Assembly: GCA_050084515.1 (NCBI GenBank)
Contig: CM114273.1
Coordinates: 22,258,001 to 22,322,000, forward strand
Origin: Blasia pusilla
Taxonomy: Eukaryota > Marchantiophyta > Marchantiopsida > Blasiales
Reading direction: 5' to 3'
Length of the DNA: 64,000 bases
In this document: in pieces, positions 1 to 10,454 of the stretch
Layout: each line of letters begins with the position of its first letter
Position numbering within the stretch: the stretch's first letter is position 1
The notes under the pieces: model-generated
What the model was told of the DNA's origin: nothing
Databases searched by the model: none
Seen by the model: only the letters and a program-made list of their open reading frames with translations
Made by a program: the position numbers and the translations under genes

Positions 1-232
1 ATACCTATAGGGTCGATTTAAAGATCGGCATATCACTAGCCAACTCAATCCGTATCCCGAGACCCTTCAGCGTACCCAAGTCTCTCATACTGAAGGCAAA
101 ACAACTGACATGCCCTCTCAAAAACCTATGAACTCGCCGTCGCTCTCCTCCTATCAACTTGAGACCTATCACATGCTCTCAAGTCTCCATCGTGACCTCA
201 CTCGGAGAGGACGCAACCTCCGACTTTGGTTG
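1..232 (-). pseudogene. Spacer leading into reverse transcriptase, gypsy copy 1 (cut by window edge)
   Basis: Reading leftwards, codons such as CFAFSMRDLGTLKGLGIRIEL (about 110-35) match the CFAFSMEDLGTL segment before RT in the + strand copy at 25680-25760. This is the segment before the first RT motifs in Ty3/gypsy Pol. The copy leaves the window before the catalytic motifs. Confidence 0.55.
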
Positions 233-1828
233 CTATGTAGCAACCCTAGCCACCTCTGCAACAGCCACTCCACTCTGACCTCCTACACCATGCTCCACAT
301 CCGAAAAATTAACATGTGCTACTCTAGCCGCCTTCGCACTCTCTGCTCGAACGACAATCCAGGAAGTCCTTAGGTGCCTATCTCTCCTCGTGTCGCCCCC
401 AACCAATGCCTGTACAGACCCTGTAGGAAATGGTCCAACCCGTGGACGTGACGGCATGGATGACACTCGCATCCGTCTCTGCTCACCCATACCTAGGCTG
501 ACTATCCATGTGAGACAGTTGAGGTCCATCGCCTGCCGCAACACCTGTCTCTGGGATGCCTTAGTCATCCTTGGCACCGCCGTAGTACCGGTAGCCAACC
601 CCATGGCGCGCTCGCGCTCATCTGCTGTAGGCTCCTCCAATGCTCTGGTCACCTCATCCCGAATCATGCCTGGCCCTCCCTGACGAAAGGCATGGGATGC
701 TTGGAAGCTTACCAACGTAGGTAAGGCTGCCCTCAACTCCCCCATCCTATTGGTCACGGCCAACGGTGGTCTATCATCCCGTGTCACCACCTAAGATCGA
801 CGGCCTGAGCCCAAAATAGCATCCACTATGAGATGTGGTGCTCTCTGGACTCCATCGTATGCTCGACTCAGTACCTCTAATGGTATCAGGTTCGTCCACC
901 ACAGTCGTGGACGATGGGCACGTGATCCAACTCTCGCCGCATCTAATAACACAGCAAGTCCCAACCAGGACCTTACCTTATACACACTCGTCATCACACG
1001 TGCACGAGTGTCTCCCAACAACAGCACATTCTCCAAGATGTACGTTGGAGAACATGTCTGACTCTCCTGCAAATGTCGTACTACTCGCAGCATCTCCCAA
1101 AATATCCGTGATCTCGGATCCTGCAATCCAAATCCTCGTCCAGTTGATGAATGACCCTGACATAGCCATCCAGCAATCACCAAATGAATGGTGCCAACTC
1201 TATCCAGATCCTGCGCCCCTACCAAAGAGATGTCGTCGGGTAGTGTATGCTGATATCCTCGTACTGCAGATACCGACAACAACTCATGATATCTCTGGAC
1301 CAATCTCGCCACGTGACGTAATGATACTCGCCGTGCGATCTCATCTCTCTCCACATAAAGGTACTGATGCACCTGTATGCCCGCCTGCAATACTCTAGCC
1401 AATCCGGTGCTAATCCCTCCGGAGAGATCTAACACCCTAACACCCTTCTCTGGGCACTGCCACACAACGGGTGTGATATCCAGTGGGGTCAACGTCTCCA
1501 CGCCAAGAGCCCGATCGCCACGTGACTCTCGCTGCTCCGGGATAAAAGCATGACTCCACGCCTGCCTCACGAGGTCGTCGACACTCCTCTGTAGCTCTCG
1601 AGTCGTACCCCACAATGGTGAAGAGGTCTCGCCAACATGGGAAGAGACACCCGCCATGGCCTGTCTCTCCGTGGGACTATCCGCTACTGGGACATCCTCC
1701 GCATGTGCGTTCCCCTCCAACAACTCTCCTGGCCAGCTAACACTACCTATGAAAGCCGCCAACGTGGTCACAGACTCGCCTCGTGATCGACCACCTCTTC
1801 CTGCAAACTGTACGGGTAACTGACTCAT
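233..1828 (-). pseudogene. C5-cytosine DNA methyltransferase domain within gypsy copy 1 pol
   Basis: Motif I (VLDLSGGISTGL) lies near 1440-1400. Motif IV follows near 1170-1130 as GWLCQGHSSTGRG; the catalytic Cys is kept but the preceding Pro reads Leu. Motif VI (YILENVLLLG) lies near 1050, motif VIII (RPRLWWTNL) near 890, motif IX-like ERERAMGLA near 610 and motif X-like QAMDLNCLTWI near 530-500. The canonical I-to-X order excludes the rearranged DRM type. The RPRLWWTN segment and short recognition region lean towards a DNMT3-like origin, but this is tentative. One TAG at 791 splits the frame; the other side resumes in the same frame. The family transfers a methyl group from SAM to C5 of cytosine in DNA. 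Its place between protease and RT is unusual. Confidence 0.85.
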
Positions 1829-1840
1829 CCGGCCATCACC

Positions 1841-2539
1841 TCACTGCCATCTTGGCCAATAAGCAACGGTCTCCTCCCAGAAGTCAAGGATGAATCCTAG
1901 GGGATATAACAGTGTACTCCCCACCAACACATCGTATGTCTCAGCTGGTGTCGTAATCGCACGTGTGCTCACCATAGCACTATCCGTCTCATGCTCTGGC
2001 TGGACTCTAACAACTATCTCCTGTCGAGTCATATACTGCGTGGGTGACACGCCCCCAATCGAGGTCTGTATCTGGAAGGGACAAGGCTCAATTTTGGCCT
2101 TTTGTAACCCCAACGCTAAACAGGCCGCCTTCCCTAACATCAAGGGTTGCGCTCCCAAATCAAGTAGGACGCGCTACGGGTGGTATACTGTCCCCGTCGC
2201 ACTAACCAAGCGAAATACTCCAACTCGATTATCCAGTAACACTACTCCAGGTGTCACCACTGCTTGCTCCATGGCCGGTCGAGTTGGCATATCTACCAAC
2301 TTCGCCGCCGCCGCATGCCATGACTCGGTGGGGAATGTCCCAAGCACCGGCTCTGAGGGCAAGTCCACCACCTCCTCAACTACCTCTGAACAAGAAGCAG
2401 TCATCTCTCCACGCTCACACAACGTGGCAGCCAACCAGAACACCTCAGGTGGTCCAACTCCCAACGTCGCCAACTCTATAGCGGAAAATAGTGGAGTCTG
2501 ACTCACTCTGGTGGCCACCTCCAACACTATGGTCAACAC
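1841..2539 (-). pseudogene. Retropepsin-like aspartic protease region, gypsy copy 1
   Basis: The segment LLDLGAQPLMLGKAA (about 2153-2110) is the retropepsin active-site region, with D-L-G-A in place of the usual D-S/T-G-A. The flap and C-terminal part follow, ending in YDVLVGSTLLYPLGF near 1920-1880, where family members read ILG-type motifs. Upstream (2539-2174) is a conserved linker that is also present at 23220-23530. A TAG just before the active site (about 2159) and a TGA at 1841 interrupt the frame, which otherwise continues into the methyltransferase. The enzyme would process the Gag-Pol polyprotein. Both the stops and the replaced active-site residue make this copy inactive. Confidence 0.65.
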
Positions 2540-2625
2540 TCACTCCACTCAAGCTGGCATAGGAGTTGTCATCCAACTCCTCGTGACGTTGACGTAGGTG
2601 TCTGAGCTGTAGGCATTGCTGGTCG

Positions 2626-3423
2626 TCAAGGCACCATCCATGGTATGTGTAGTGCCTCCGACAATATGAATGATTGTGGAACCCTAGCCCGCCGCCCATC
2701 GGTCCCCTTTGGTGGGTCAATCTCAACTCCACCTCTCGATGGCTCGGTGCCTCTCGCAGCACCCCGAGTCACTACTACAGCTGCCTCAACCTGGACTGCA
2801 CTACACATAAATCCCATACTAGAAAGATCCTCACCAGGGTGAGGGTAAGAGGTAGAAGTTGGAGTCACACTAGCTGCTTGCAGCTCCGTGCCTTCCCTAA
2901 GCTGCATCATCATCATGGTAGCAATCCTCTGCTCCAACTCATCAATGCGTGAGAGAAGTGCTGGCTCTGGTGCTCCTGCTCCATCTCCTTTGGCTGGTGG
3001 TGGTCCTCTACCACCACGTCCAGGAAGAACTCCCCGACCTCCTCCGGGACGACCGCCCCCAGGCCCTCGGCCTACCTCTGGACGTGCCCCTCGACGAAGG
3101 TCAAAACATCTATCCCTAGTGTGACCATATCTGTGGCAATAGTCATACTAGGGCTGTGGTGGGGCCATCCTCTGTGGCTCTTGAGCAATCGGAAGCGGTG
3201 GTGGTCCTCTCCCATGCTGTGGGCAGTCTCTCTGCTTATGGGCCCCTCCACACGTCCAACAAGACCACATCGGTTCCTGCTGGGCAACATATGTAGGTAC
3301 GGGTCGTTGCCTCATAGGCTCACGGTACCCTCCTTGCTCTCTGGGCACATTGGCCCGTTCCCGTGGTACTGGTGCTCGCTGTGGCACATGTGGGGTCACC
3401 GTCGCTCGTGGACCCGTCGACTC
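2626..3423 (-). pseudogene. Gag nucleocapsid zinc knuckle plus Gly/Arg-rich and coiled-coil linker, gypsy copy 1
   Basis: This continues the Gag frame. A zinc knuckle CWTCGGAHKQRDC (CX2CX3HX4C spacing) lies near 3260-3220. A stop at 3148 follows. Next is a second, degenerate knuckle, YCHRYGHTRDRC, in which the second Cys position reads Tyr. A Gly/Arg/Pro-rich stretch follows (about 3110-2990), then a short heptad-like helix, LLSRIDELEQRIATMMMM, and a linker shared with the + strand copy at 22930-23060. The knuckles would bind nucleic acid. The Gly/Arg stretch and helix are probably for RNA binding and oligomerisation, which is inference. The frame ends at a stop at 2626, and the next homologous segment is in another frame. 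Confidence 0.65.
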
Positions 3424-4302
3424 TCAAGAAAATCCAGCGGTCACTACCTGCTCCTCACTCATATTGAGCTCAATACGCTCAGACAACTCAAAGACCACCT
3501 TTAATGTGGGCTTCGCTGTGTGAATCAGCACCGCATCTCGGACTCTCCTCCGTAGTTCTCGGTCCAGAACCCCATACCAATACTGGACTGACTGCGCCTC
3601 AGTCACTCCATACGTAGCAATGATCAGCCTCCTCATGCGCTTGAATGCCTCTCTCAGACTCTCACCCGATCGTCGCTGAAAATCCTGTAGACTCTTCAGC
3701 TTGTTGGTGCGTACGCCCAAGTAGCTCTTCCCCAACTGTCGGAAGAACTCCACTGTGGGGCTGAAGCTGGGTGGCCCTCTACCACCAGAGGTCTCTGCCA
3801 CATCGCCTGTCTCACTGCCCTCCTCTCCATCTAATCTCCGGGCTGATGGTGTGGGTCTCTCTCCTCTCACAATCCCATCATATACCTCGCGACCACTAGT
3901 GGACACATACCCTGGAGCCCAATACATCCTCCAGGCATCGATCTCTACTGAATATAGTGATCGAAACTCCATGTAGTCATCCATCGGAGGACCCTCCAAG
4001 TGCTGGAACAACCCCTTCCATGCCATGAAAGGGTTGAACCGTATCGAGGTCTGTCTCTCCTGAAAGTAGCACCACGTATCGAACTCCTGGATAAAATCAT
4101 CTAAGTCGATGGTGCCCACTGCACCCGAGAAACGACGCATGCCCCGATGGCCCATGTCGTCCATCTCCTGCCAAGTACTATTGTCTCTGTCTGCGATCTC
4201 GTCACCAGACCCAGTGTTTAGTGATGACGATCCAGCCACAGATGGATGTCGAGGTAGCTCCTCACTGGTAATCCATTGGTATCTCACTCCACTCCGTGTC
4301 AC
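3424..4302 (-). pseudogene. Gag (capsid) region of gypsy copy 1
   Basis: An open frame of 292 codons begins at an ATG (4302) and ends at TGA (3424). It has the look of a retrotransposon Gag: an acidic N-terminus followed by a helical region with the pattern LKSLQDFQRRSGESLREAF, like the capsid segments of plant and algal Ty3/gypsy Gag proteins. In-frame reading beyond the TGA goes straight into the zinc-knuckle region, so the stop is probably a decay mutation, though a readthrough stop cannot be excluded. This is the only copy in the window that keeps Gag. Its role would be to form the virus-like particle that packages the element's RNA. Confidence 0.7.
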
Positions 4303-4747
4303 ACCACTACTACTGCTCGCACTACCCCGTTCTTCCGAACCTTGGAAGAACGCCGTGATGACAAACCCTGTCTCACCCGCTCAAGCACTCAGACTCACCG
4401 AGAGTCTCCCACACGCCTCACTAGCTCACCTATGCTAACATCAATCCCGTGATGACATACCCGGCCTCACGCACACTCAACACTCGAGCTCATCATGAGC
4501 CTCCCAACTGACTCACCTAACGCAGCGACACTCTCTCGGGTCATACACGCGACTCCTACACGGCAACCGCCGTATATCCACCAACATGCTACACATGAAA
4601 AGGATCTACACTCGTCACCATCACTGCACCCACCTAGCACCAACTACTACCCGCTACCCAGCACTCTCAATCACACATGACAAGTGCGGGAAAAGGGACT
4701 CGAATGGATAACCTGATTACGCCCTCCAACCTACGTACCGTCAACAC

Positions 4748-5125
4748 TCACTCCTCTATGTGGTACACAAACCTATGCAACATGACACTCTGCTCGATCA
4801 ACACGTCGAACCTCCCGTCAACATGAACCCATGCGCCTCCATCAATAACATCCCATCGCAAACCCTCGACAGGGATCACACATCTCACCATCCATCGGAT
4901 TAGAGCCTCAAGATTGTACATCCTGAATCTCCCATCTGATTGCGAAAACCCCAACGCAGGCCCACTCAATGATGTAGCTATAGTCCCACGCTGGACTGCC
5001 CTACCTTGTAACTCTCCAATCACCAAATACCTCCAATCCAACATACCACATTCACTGCTCAACCTGGTCGGCCCTACAACCATGTCGGCCTTCCTACCAT
5101 GTGAAGCCACCTCTACTCCGTCCAA
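4748..5125 (-). CDS. Unrecognised 125-codon ORF upstream of gypsy copy 1 Gag
   Basis: An ATG-initiated frame lies on the same strand as copy 1, about 450 bp before the Gag ATG. Its composition looks protein-like, with mixed hydrophobic residues and several Trp, for example the segment LEALIRWMVRCVIPVEGLRW. It has no motif I recognise. It could be an accessory ORF in the element's leader, a piece of captured host gene, or chance in GC-rich DNA. No second copy exists in the window for comparison, so it is reported only as a hypothetical ORF. Confidence 0.25.
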   Translation of the reverse strand: MDGVEVASHGRKADMVVGPTRLSSECGMLDWRYLVIGELQGRAVQRGTIATSLSGPALGFSQSDGRFRMYNLEALIRWMVRCVIPVEGLRWDVIDGGAWVHVDGRFDVLIEQSVMLHRFVYHIEE

Positions 5126-6260
5126 CGCTCCTAACTACGTTGCATCATCCTTCCACTTCCGACTATGCCTTTAACCCCACACTCCTTCCTGCTTTGGCTA
5201 CCAGCAACTCGTGTGCACGTCCTTATGGACGCGGCTCCCTCCAAGTGTCCAACCATAATGACACCTTCTTTATACACGTGACCCTATGAGCTCACGTGGC
5301 TCCTAGAGCCCTAGACGAACCTACGTGGTACGCGCCAGCTCCGCACTCCCATCCACGGATCTCCCGGCTTGGCAGGCTAGCACGCTGCCCTATGCAGCCC
5401 CAACTCTCTTCTAACCCCTTAGCTACACCTGCGCGGCTCCCTATGGAGCCGCGATCCTATATGGACATGCGGCCCTATGCGGCCCGTCCCTCTCTCTTCC
5501 CTTCCGGCCGTCCAGCCTCCTCGCACGGCACTTCTTGACGCACGTCTCCTGGCTCCCGGCTCTTACTCCCGGTCCTTGCGACTCCGGTGACACGACCCTC
5601 GCGGCTCCGATGCCTGTGCCCGCTGTACACGCCCTCCTATGCGGTGTGCCTCCCTAACTCCCCACGTCTGTTTTAGACCTAACCCAAAATCGCCCGCGCT
5701 CTAGCCTATACTCCTACCTTGGCTATGTACGTACGTATCAGCTAGGCGGCTATGACCTAACCGCCTTACTTAATAGCCCCTCGGGCGGCTGCAAGCCCTA
5801 AAAACTAATTTCTCTCTATTTCCCAACCCTCTTGCAGATTCTCGATGATGCTTGCTTCCCGTTACACCCTGTTGCTCTCCTTCGACAATCTGCTCCAAAA
5901 AAATCTGAGGAAAACGGACAGCGCTTCCGCCCACGGCCTTCCAAACATAAAAATGACCAACACCCACAATACACGCGTCTCTAGGGGCTCCCGACCAAGG
6001 CAAATTGCTTGCCTACTTGCAAACAACGAATTCCCACCAGCCCCTTGACATCTTTCTCATGTAAAAATAAAGAGTAGTAAAAATGGCACACCCGGCCTAA
6101 AACTCCACTCCTCAATCTACATCGACATATCAAGCCTCGTCCATCCTGAACTATCAAGGAATCCGCACGCTAGCACCCTAGTCCTATCTCACACACATAC
6201 AAGGGAGGTGCTCCAACGGCCCAACATGAGAAAGATGGCTGAGGAAAGCCATATTCCTCT
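5126..6260. other. GC/pyrimidine-rich stretch without a recognisable gene (putative leader/LTR of copy 1)
   Basis: Several frames are open by chance in GC-rich, proline- and serine-biased sequence (5290-5640, with repeated 'gcggc' and 'tatgcgg' elements). I find no conserved domain. By position it would be the leader and 5' LTR of gypsy copy 1, but no LTR boundaries or tRNA-primed site can be shown. Confidence 0.4.
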
Positions 6261-6270
6261 CTTATATAGG
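6261..6270 (-). promoter_or_regulatory. Putative TATA box for leftward transcription of gypsy copy 1
   Basis: The minus strand reads CCTATATAAG, a close match to the plant TATA consensus. It lies about 2 kb upstream of the Gag ATG in the correct orientation. LTR promoters in plants carry such a box. This is inference from motif and position only. Confidence 0.3.
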
Positions 6271-6782
6271 GTTGGGAAGAGCCAAAAGGCTCTTCCCCTA
6301 AAAATAGCCCTCTCATTGGTAACCTGCGCGCACAGCTTACCAAAGGCGGGTGACCTGGTCAACAAGTCAGCCGGCTCTGAAAGACCTCAACATGAAAGTT
6401 GTCAGAAATGACGTTCGTGACACAATGGACCTATCCTCAACCTCATCCGACATCGTGGGACAAAGTTACACTAAAGATAGTCCGCTGGCTCCTACGCCCT
6501 ATCCACGATAGATCTTCGCCTATCGGCTACTCAGATGTGACAAGTGAGCAACAATAAATCTAATAGTCTCTCTAAAAAAGATCTCTTAGCTTTGGATAGT
6601 GAGCGATCCAACAACCAAATAGGGCAGGAATGGAAAAAGGAGCGTTTAGCCTTACCCACCCGGAACCACCTAAATCTGCGTTCAGCCTTACGAACGCGGA
6701 GCAAGTCTCGACAGTGGTACAGACGCCATTGTGAAGAAGCGTGCAAAAAAGTTATGAAGAAGGAGAAATCAAACACTTGAAA

Positions 6783-6968
6783 GAGAGAAAGGAGCAGAGA
6801 GCAAAACAAGACCTCAGTCCCTTCTCTCATGTAAGTCACTCGTTTTCTTTCCCTCTCACACAAACTTCGCAAGAAAGAGAGAAAGGAGCAGAGAGTGAAA
6901 CAAGACCATCACTCTCCTCTCAAGCAAGTCACACGTTCCCTTCCCCTCTCACACAGAATTTGCAAGAC
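6783..6968 (+). repeat. Two-copy tandem repeat, period about 94 bp
   Basis: The unit starting 'gagagaaaggagcagagag' at 6783 recurs at 6877. Both copies contain the same order of 'caagacc', 'ctctc', 'caagtcac' and 'ccctctcacaca' segments, with scattered differences. Frames reading through it are low complexity. I see no gene from 6271 to 7175. Confidence 0.6.
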
Positions 6969-7175
6969 TAGGCCAAGTGCCATCCACATACACGACGCCG
7001 GCCACGCCATCCCATCCCACCATGGAAAATCTTGCGTGCAATTCTGCAGCAATGTGAGCACTCAATTTCTAGTTGTGAGCGCGTGAGGGCGGAGCCCCAT
7101 GCTCTCGAGGCTCCATCAACGGAGAGCGTGTGAGGAGAGTCAAAACCAACGAGCGCGTGAACAGGAGCGGAGGTT

Positions 7176-7335
7176 GAGGCGGAGGTTGGGGTTAGTATAA
7201 AGAGAGGGCAGGGCAGGGGTTGGGATTAGCCAAAAGAGAGGGCGTAGTGGGGGTTGGGGTTGGGGGCGAGGGTGGGAGCGGGGGTTGGGGTTGGGGCTTA
7301 GAGAGGGAGAGGGCAAGGGCGGGGGCGAGGGTTGG
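7176..7335 (+). repeat. G-rich GGTTGGGG/GGGCGAGG-type simple repeat
   Basis: The plus strand has many short runs of three to five G separated by TT, TTA, CGA or GCG, for example ggggttggggttggggg. This gives strong G-quadruplex potential on the + strand. The motif resembles telomere-type repeats only loosely and is not a regular TTTAGGG array. The frames open across it are compositional. From 7336 to 7830 the sequence is T-rich with no gene. Confidence 0.6.
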
Positions 7336-7829
7336 GTCCGGCCATGGAAGCGCTTCAGTGCGCTTTGCCGTCGGATCTTGAGATCTAACTGCCACCTAAA
7401 GTGGGCCGCTAGATGGAACCAACAAATCCGAGCCGTAGGATTTGTTGTGGCGGCGACGGCTGTAATGTTTGTCCGGTTCGGAAGGGCGCTTGGTTTGGGC
7501 TAGGTTAGGGTTAAGGTCGGGCTAGGTTATCGACCCTATCCCTACCCGACCCTCTTTTCTTTTTCAAATAATTTTTTTTTAATTTTTAAATTCCCCTCAA
7601 AATCCTTTCTCTCATTCCATTTTTTCTACTTTTCCTTCTACATTAAAGCATTCCCCTCAAATTTTTCTTTTCTCTCATTCCATTTTTCCTACTTCTCCTT
7701 TTAAATTAAAGGATTTGATATTCTTCCCTTGATTTTTTTCTCGCCCTAATTTTCCCTCTATTTTTTTTCTTAACAATGCCTATTGTAATTTTCAAGCTTA
7801 TTTTTTTGTGGTGTGTTGTGTAGATGGGG

Positions 7830-9060
7830 AGTGTTGGTAGGTCGATTTTGGACGTGGAGAGACAACCACTCAATGATATCACAATTACACACACTACGCA
7901 TCATATGTCAAGGAGCTATATGAATGTACCAAAGAATCCTTCTCCGATGTAAGCACCTTGCTTACATTTCCATAATGACACCTTCTATGATACTTTTGTA
8001 AAATATGTATGTTAATCACGTGTTCTAAGCCAATTTTTGGACAGACTTCCCCTTCCATTGAATCCATGGGATTTGTGTGACTTCCAAAAAGTTATGCGTG
8101 CGAACGCACAACCAAAAAGGCGTACCCGTCGTAAGGACATTTTAGCCCAACAAACAAACGTGGAACTTGAACTCCTCTCTGAGACATCTCCAACGTAAGT
8201 TGACTACATTCATAATCATTTAGCAAGCCCAAATTTTGACCTGGCATAGTCCTAACTTATGATATTATTTTCTATGTTTCTTTAATTTTTGTGTTATTCG
8301 AGACTTCCCATTCCATTGAATCCTATTGATATACATAAGTTTCGGAAGGTTGTACGTGGCGTAGTCCAAAAACAAAAGCATACCATTTACGTAGATAAAA
8401 TGGAAGTTCTCAAAGAAAAAAAGAGGACCTACCATCGTGAATATAGGAAAAGAAGGAAAGCGCTCCATGTTCCAACCAAGCCTCCTTTGGTAGTCGAGAC
8501 TATTCCAACTATTCCAAATAATGAGATTATGAGGTATCATCCTATTTCTTTTTATCCTCATTTGAAATCGGCCATATATAATTTGTGTCTATTATTTATA
8601 ATATGTTCATTGTTTCTTCAGGTCGTCCAATGCAAATGGAGTGATGTTGGGAGAAAATCAGGAAGTTCAAATTCGATCCCCCGGAGATATTTATGAATCA
8701 CCAAGACCAACGCTTTAGTTATCTAACTGTGCATTCCATGAAGTTATTGAGAATTCCTCTACGATCGGGCCAACTACTTATGTAACACCAAGAGTTTGAG
8801 TTACCTATCGCTCTTCCTATTCCGGGTGAACAATTTGAAGGTGTACATGAAGTCGGTGACAATACTTTCACTCCTTACCATCTTGGGAATGAAGTAATGT
8901 CAAGAGTAGGTCAAATATCTTCCACCTCTTATGGAGTTGTCTTACCAGAAAGTACCCCAATATCAAATGCTATTAGAAAATGATCTTAGGAAGTTGCAAT
9001 TACATAAGAGTTTGAGTCACATTAGCGATCATCATATACTGGGTTCTATGGCAAAAATAT
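7830..9060 (+). pseudogene. Unrecognised split gene or gene remnant with repeated exons
   Basis: Four exon-like blocks end or begin at good splice sites: one ending at 7948 (GTAAGC donor), 8045-8194 (GTAAGT donor), 8303-8533 (GTATCA donor), and one starting at 8622 after TTCTTCAG. The second and third blocks are paralogous: both begin acttccc and encode LP(L/I)PLNPxD followed by F(Q/R)KV and a basic segment. The third holds a very basic helix, EKKRTYHREYRKRRKAL. Sequence after 8622 still looks coding (for example SNANGVMLGENQEVQIRSPG) but meets stops near 8716 and 8980. Basic N-terminal exons of this kind precede Helitron or other transposon proteins in some plants, but I cannot assign the family. 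From 9061 to 9614 I see nothing further. Confidence 0.35.
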
Positions 9061-9614
9061 GCCCATCATGAAACGCTCAACCTTGTTTGCGTCTCATCTC
9101 TTGCGTCGCTTCCAAGAGACCACTCCAACATGCAAACCATCCTAACGTGAGCTCGCTAGAGTTCGGATATTCCGCTTGGCGTCCATTTGGTTATGAAGTT
9201 TGCGACCACATTTGATTGAGGTTTGCCTTTTCACTTACGTAGGCTTCAATTCCCTATTCGTTCAACTTTGGTCATGACTAGTAATACATCTCAAGGTCAA
9301 ACTCTGCAAAAAGTAAGAATTTATTTGCCTACTCCCGTCTTCTCATATGATCAATGATATGTAATATTATCTAGAATAGGTCACAAAAATTCAATCCAAG
9401 TTACAATTGGAAATGGCGGAAAATCAAATAAAGACGGTGATATGGTTAATAAGAATTAGTATTTCGCGTGCTATGTGAGCACGCGAAATAAAAAATGTTT
9501 GAAGAAGTTTCGTTAGTACATAAGATTTAGGGTTTGAAGTCCTTATAATTCATCACATATCAAATAAAAAACGCTCTCCCATAATATAGATAAAAATAAC
9601 TTTCATTTCAAAAT

Positions 9615-9992
9615 GTGTCGCGTACCCGTGCATCTCACGAGTGCTCTTTGAAAGTAAAAAGTCGTACTATGGAAAGAGTCGTGCGATCTTCACGGGAAAG
9701 GAAGAATCTCGACGCAGACGAGGCGCGCGGTGAAGTGTTAGGAGGGGGAGAATTTTCGCTGCCCGGCGATCTGACCAGGGGAATGGGGCCAGGCTCAGCG
9801 CTACACGACGTCAAATGCTGTACGCGAGATCACGGCAGTTGTGAATACGACGAACCTGTGACTATGCTGTCGTCATTTGCTGTCGGCGAGAACCAGGTCA
9901 CCGATCAGCGCGTATCATCGCAGTCAATTCCCGGGAGCTTCGTGCAAGGACTTTGGGAGACGAAGTTCAGGCGCACTAGATCCGGAGGGTAA
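9615..9992 (+). CDS. Hypothetical ORF with a possible splice donor at its end
   Basis: A 125-codon frame ends in sequence that reads as a donor (gaggg|taagtgcgc near 9989). The deduced protein is polar and has no motif I recognise. Because it lies about 460 bp before the ABCA start codon, it may be a 5' non-coding exon or upstream ORF of that gene rather than a separate protein. There is no supporting homology. Confidence 0.2.
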   Translation: MSRTRASHECSLKVKSRTMERVVRSSRERKNLDADEARGEVLGGGEFSLPGDLTRGMGPGSALHDVKCCTRDHGSCEYDEPVTMLSSFAVGENQVTDQRVSSQSIPGSFVQGLWETKFRRTRSGG

Positions 9993-10278
9993 GTGCGCAT
10001 CACTGCCTCACCTTTGGAGAGCTTATATTCACACATCAAAATCCCGGACTGCATTAGAAAGCGGTACGGAGAGTACAGTGGGAACACAGAGAGAGCTTGT
10101 TTTCTTCTTCTTTTTTCCTTATTTTTGGTTGTTTCAATTCAGTGCGCACTAGTTGTCGAAGACACAAGATAGCCTGTAGGAATTGTTTTAATGCGTGATT
10201 GGTAGATTCTTTTCTTTTCGTGAGCATAGTTCTCTACATGTTTTATACCGAATGTCGGAGCGAATGGATGAATGACTT

Positions 10279-10303
10279 GAGAGAGAGAGAGAGAGAGAGA
10301 GAG
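10279..10303 (+). repeat. (GA)n microsatellite
   Basis: An uninterrupted GA dinucleotide run of about 12 units lies roughly 150 bp before the ABCA start codon. GA repeats are common in plant promoters and 5' UTRs and can bind GAGA-type (BPC) factors. A regulatory role here is inference. Confidence 0.8.
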
Positions 10304-10454
10304 CTCATCGATTAGTTCCTGTCGTAGTCTTGCCAAATAGAGAAACACAGAGAAAGAGTAGATTGTGGACTATTCTGAAACGCGTCCCTGGTACGATCCA
10401 AGGCAGTGGGGAGTTAAAGAGTGCCGAAGTAGAGAGAGCTGAGGCGAGACCAGG

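Larger units (their letters stand above)
1..4302 (-). mobile_element. Ty3/gypsy-like retrotransposon with DNA methyltransferase, copy 1 (runs off left edge)
   Basis: On the minus strand this copy reads, in order, Gag (4302-3424), a zinc-knuckle and Gly/Arg-rich linker with a short coiled coil (3423-2626), an aspartic protease (2539-1841), a C5-cytosine methyltransferase (1828-233) and the segment that precedes RT (232-1). RT, RNase H and integrase lie beyond the left edge. Frames are largely conserved. Gag and the linker share one frame, broken by stops at 3424 and 3148. Protease and methyltransferase share another, broken at about 2159, 1841 and 791. One frameshift lies near 2540-2630. The order follows from comparison with the + strand copy at 22898-28850. 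The element is inactive as it stands. No LTR could be delimited, because its partner would be outside the window. Confidence 0.85.

Noticed and set aside
110-1398. Plus-strand ORFs opposite the methyltransferase of gypsy copy 1
   Set aside because: They are antisense shadows of the GC-rich minus-strand pol gene; none has a motif and the minus-strand frame aligns with two other copies.
2888-3124. Proline-rich plus-strand ORF
   Set aside because: It is the antisense of the Gly/Arg-rich linker of gypsy copy 1.
7176-7335. Interstitial telomere repeat
   Set aside because: G-runs are irregular and there is no run of TTTAGGG or TTGGGG of constant period.
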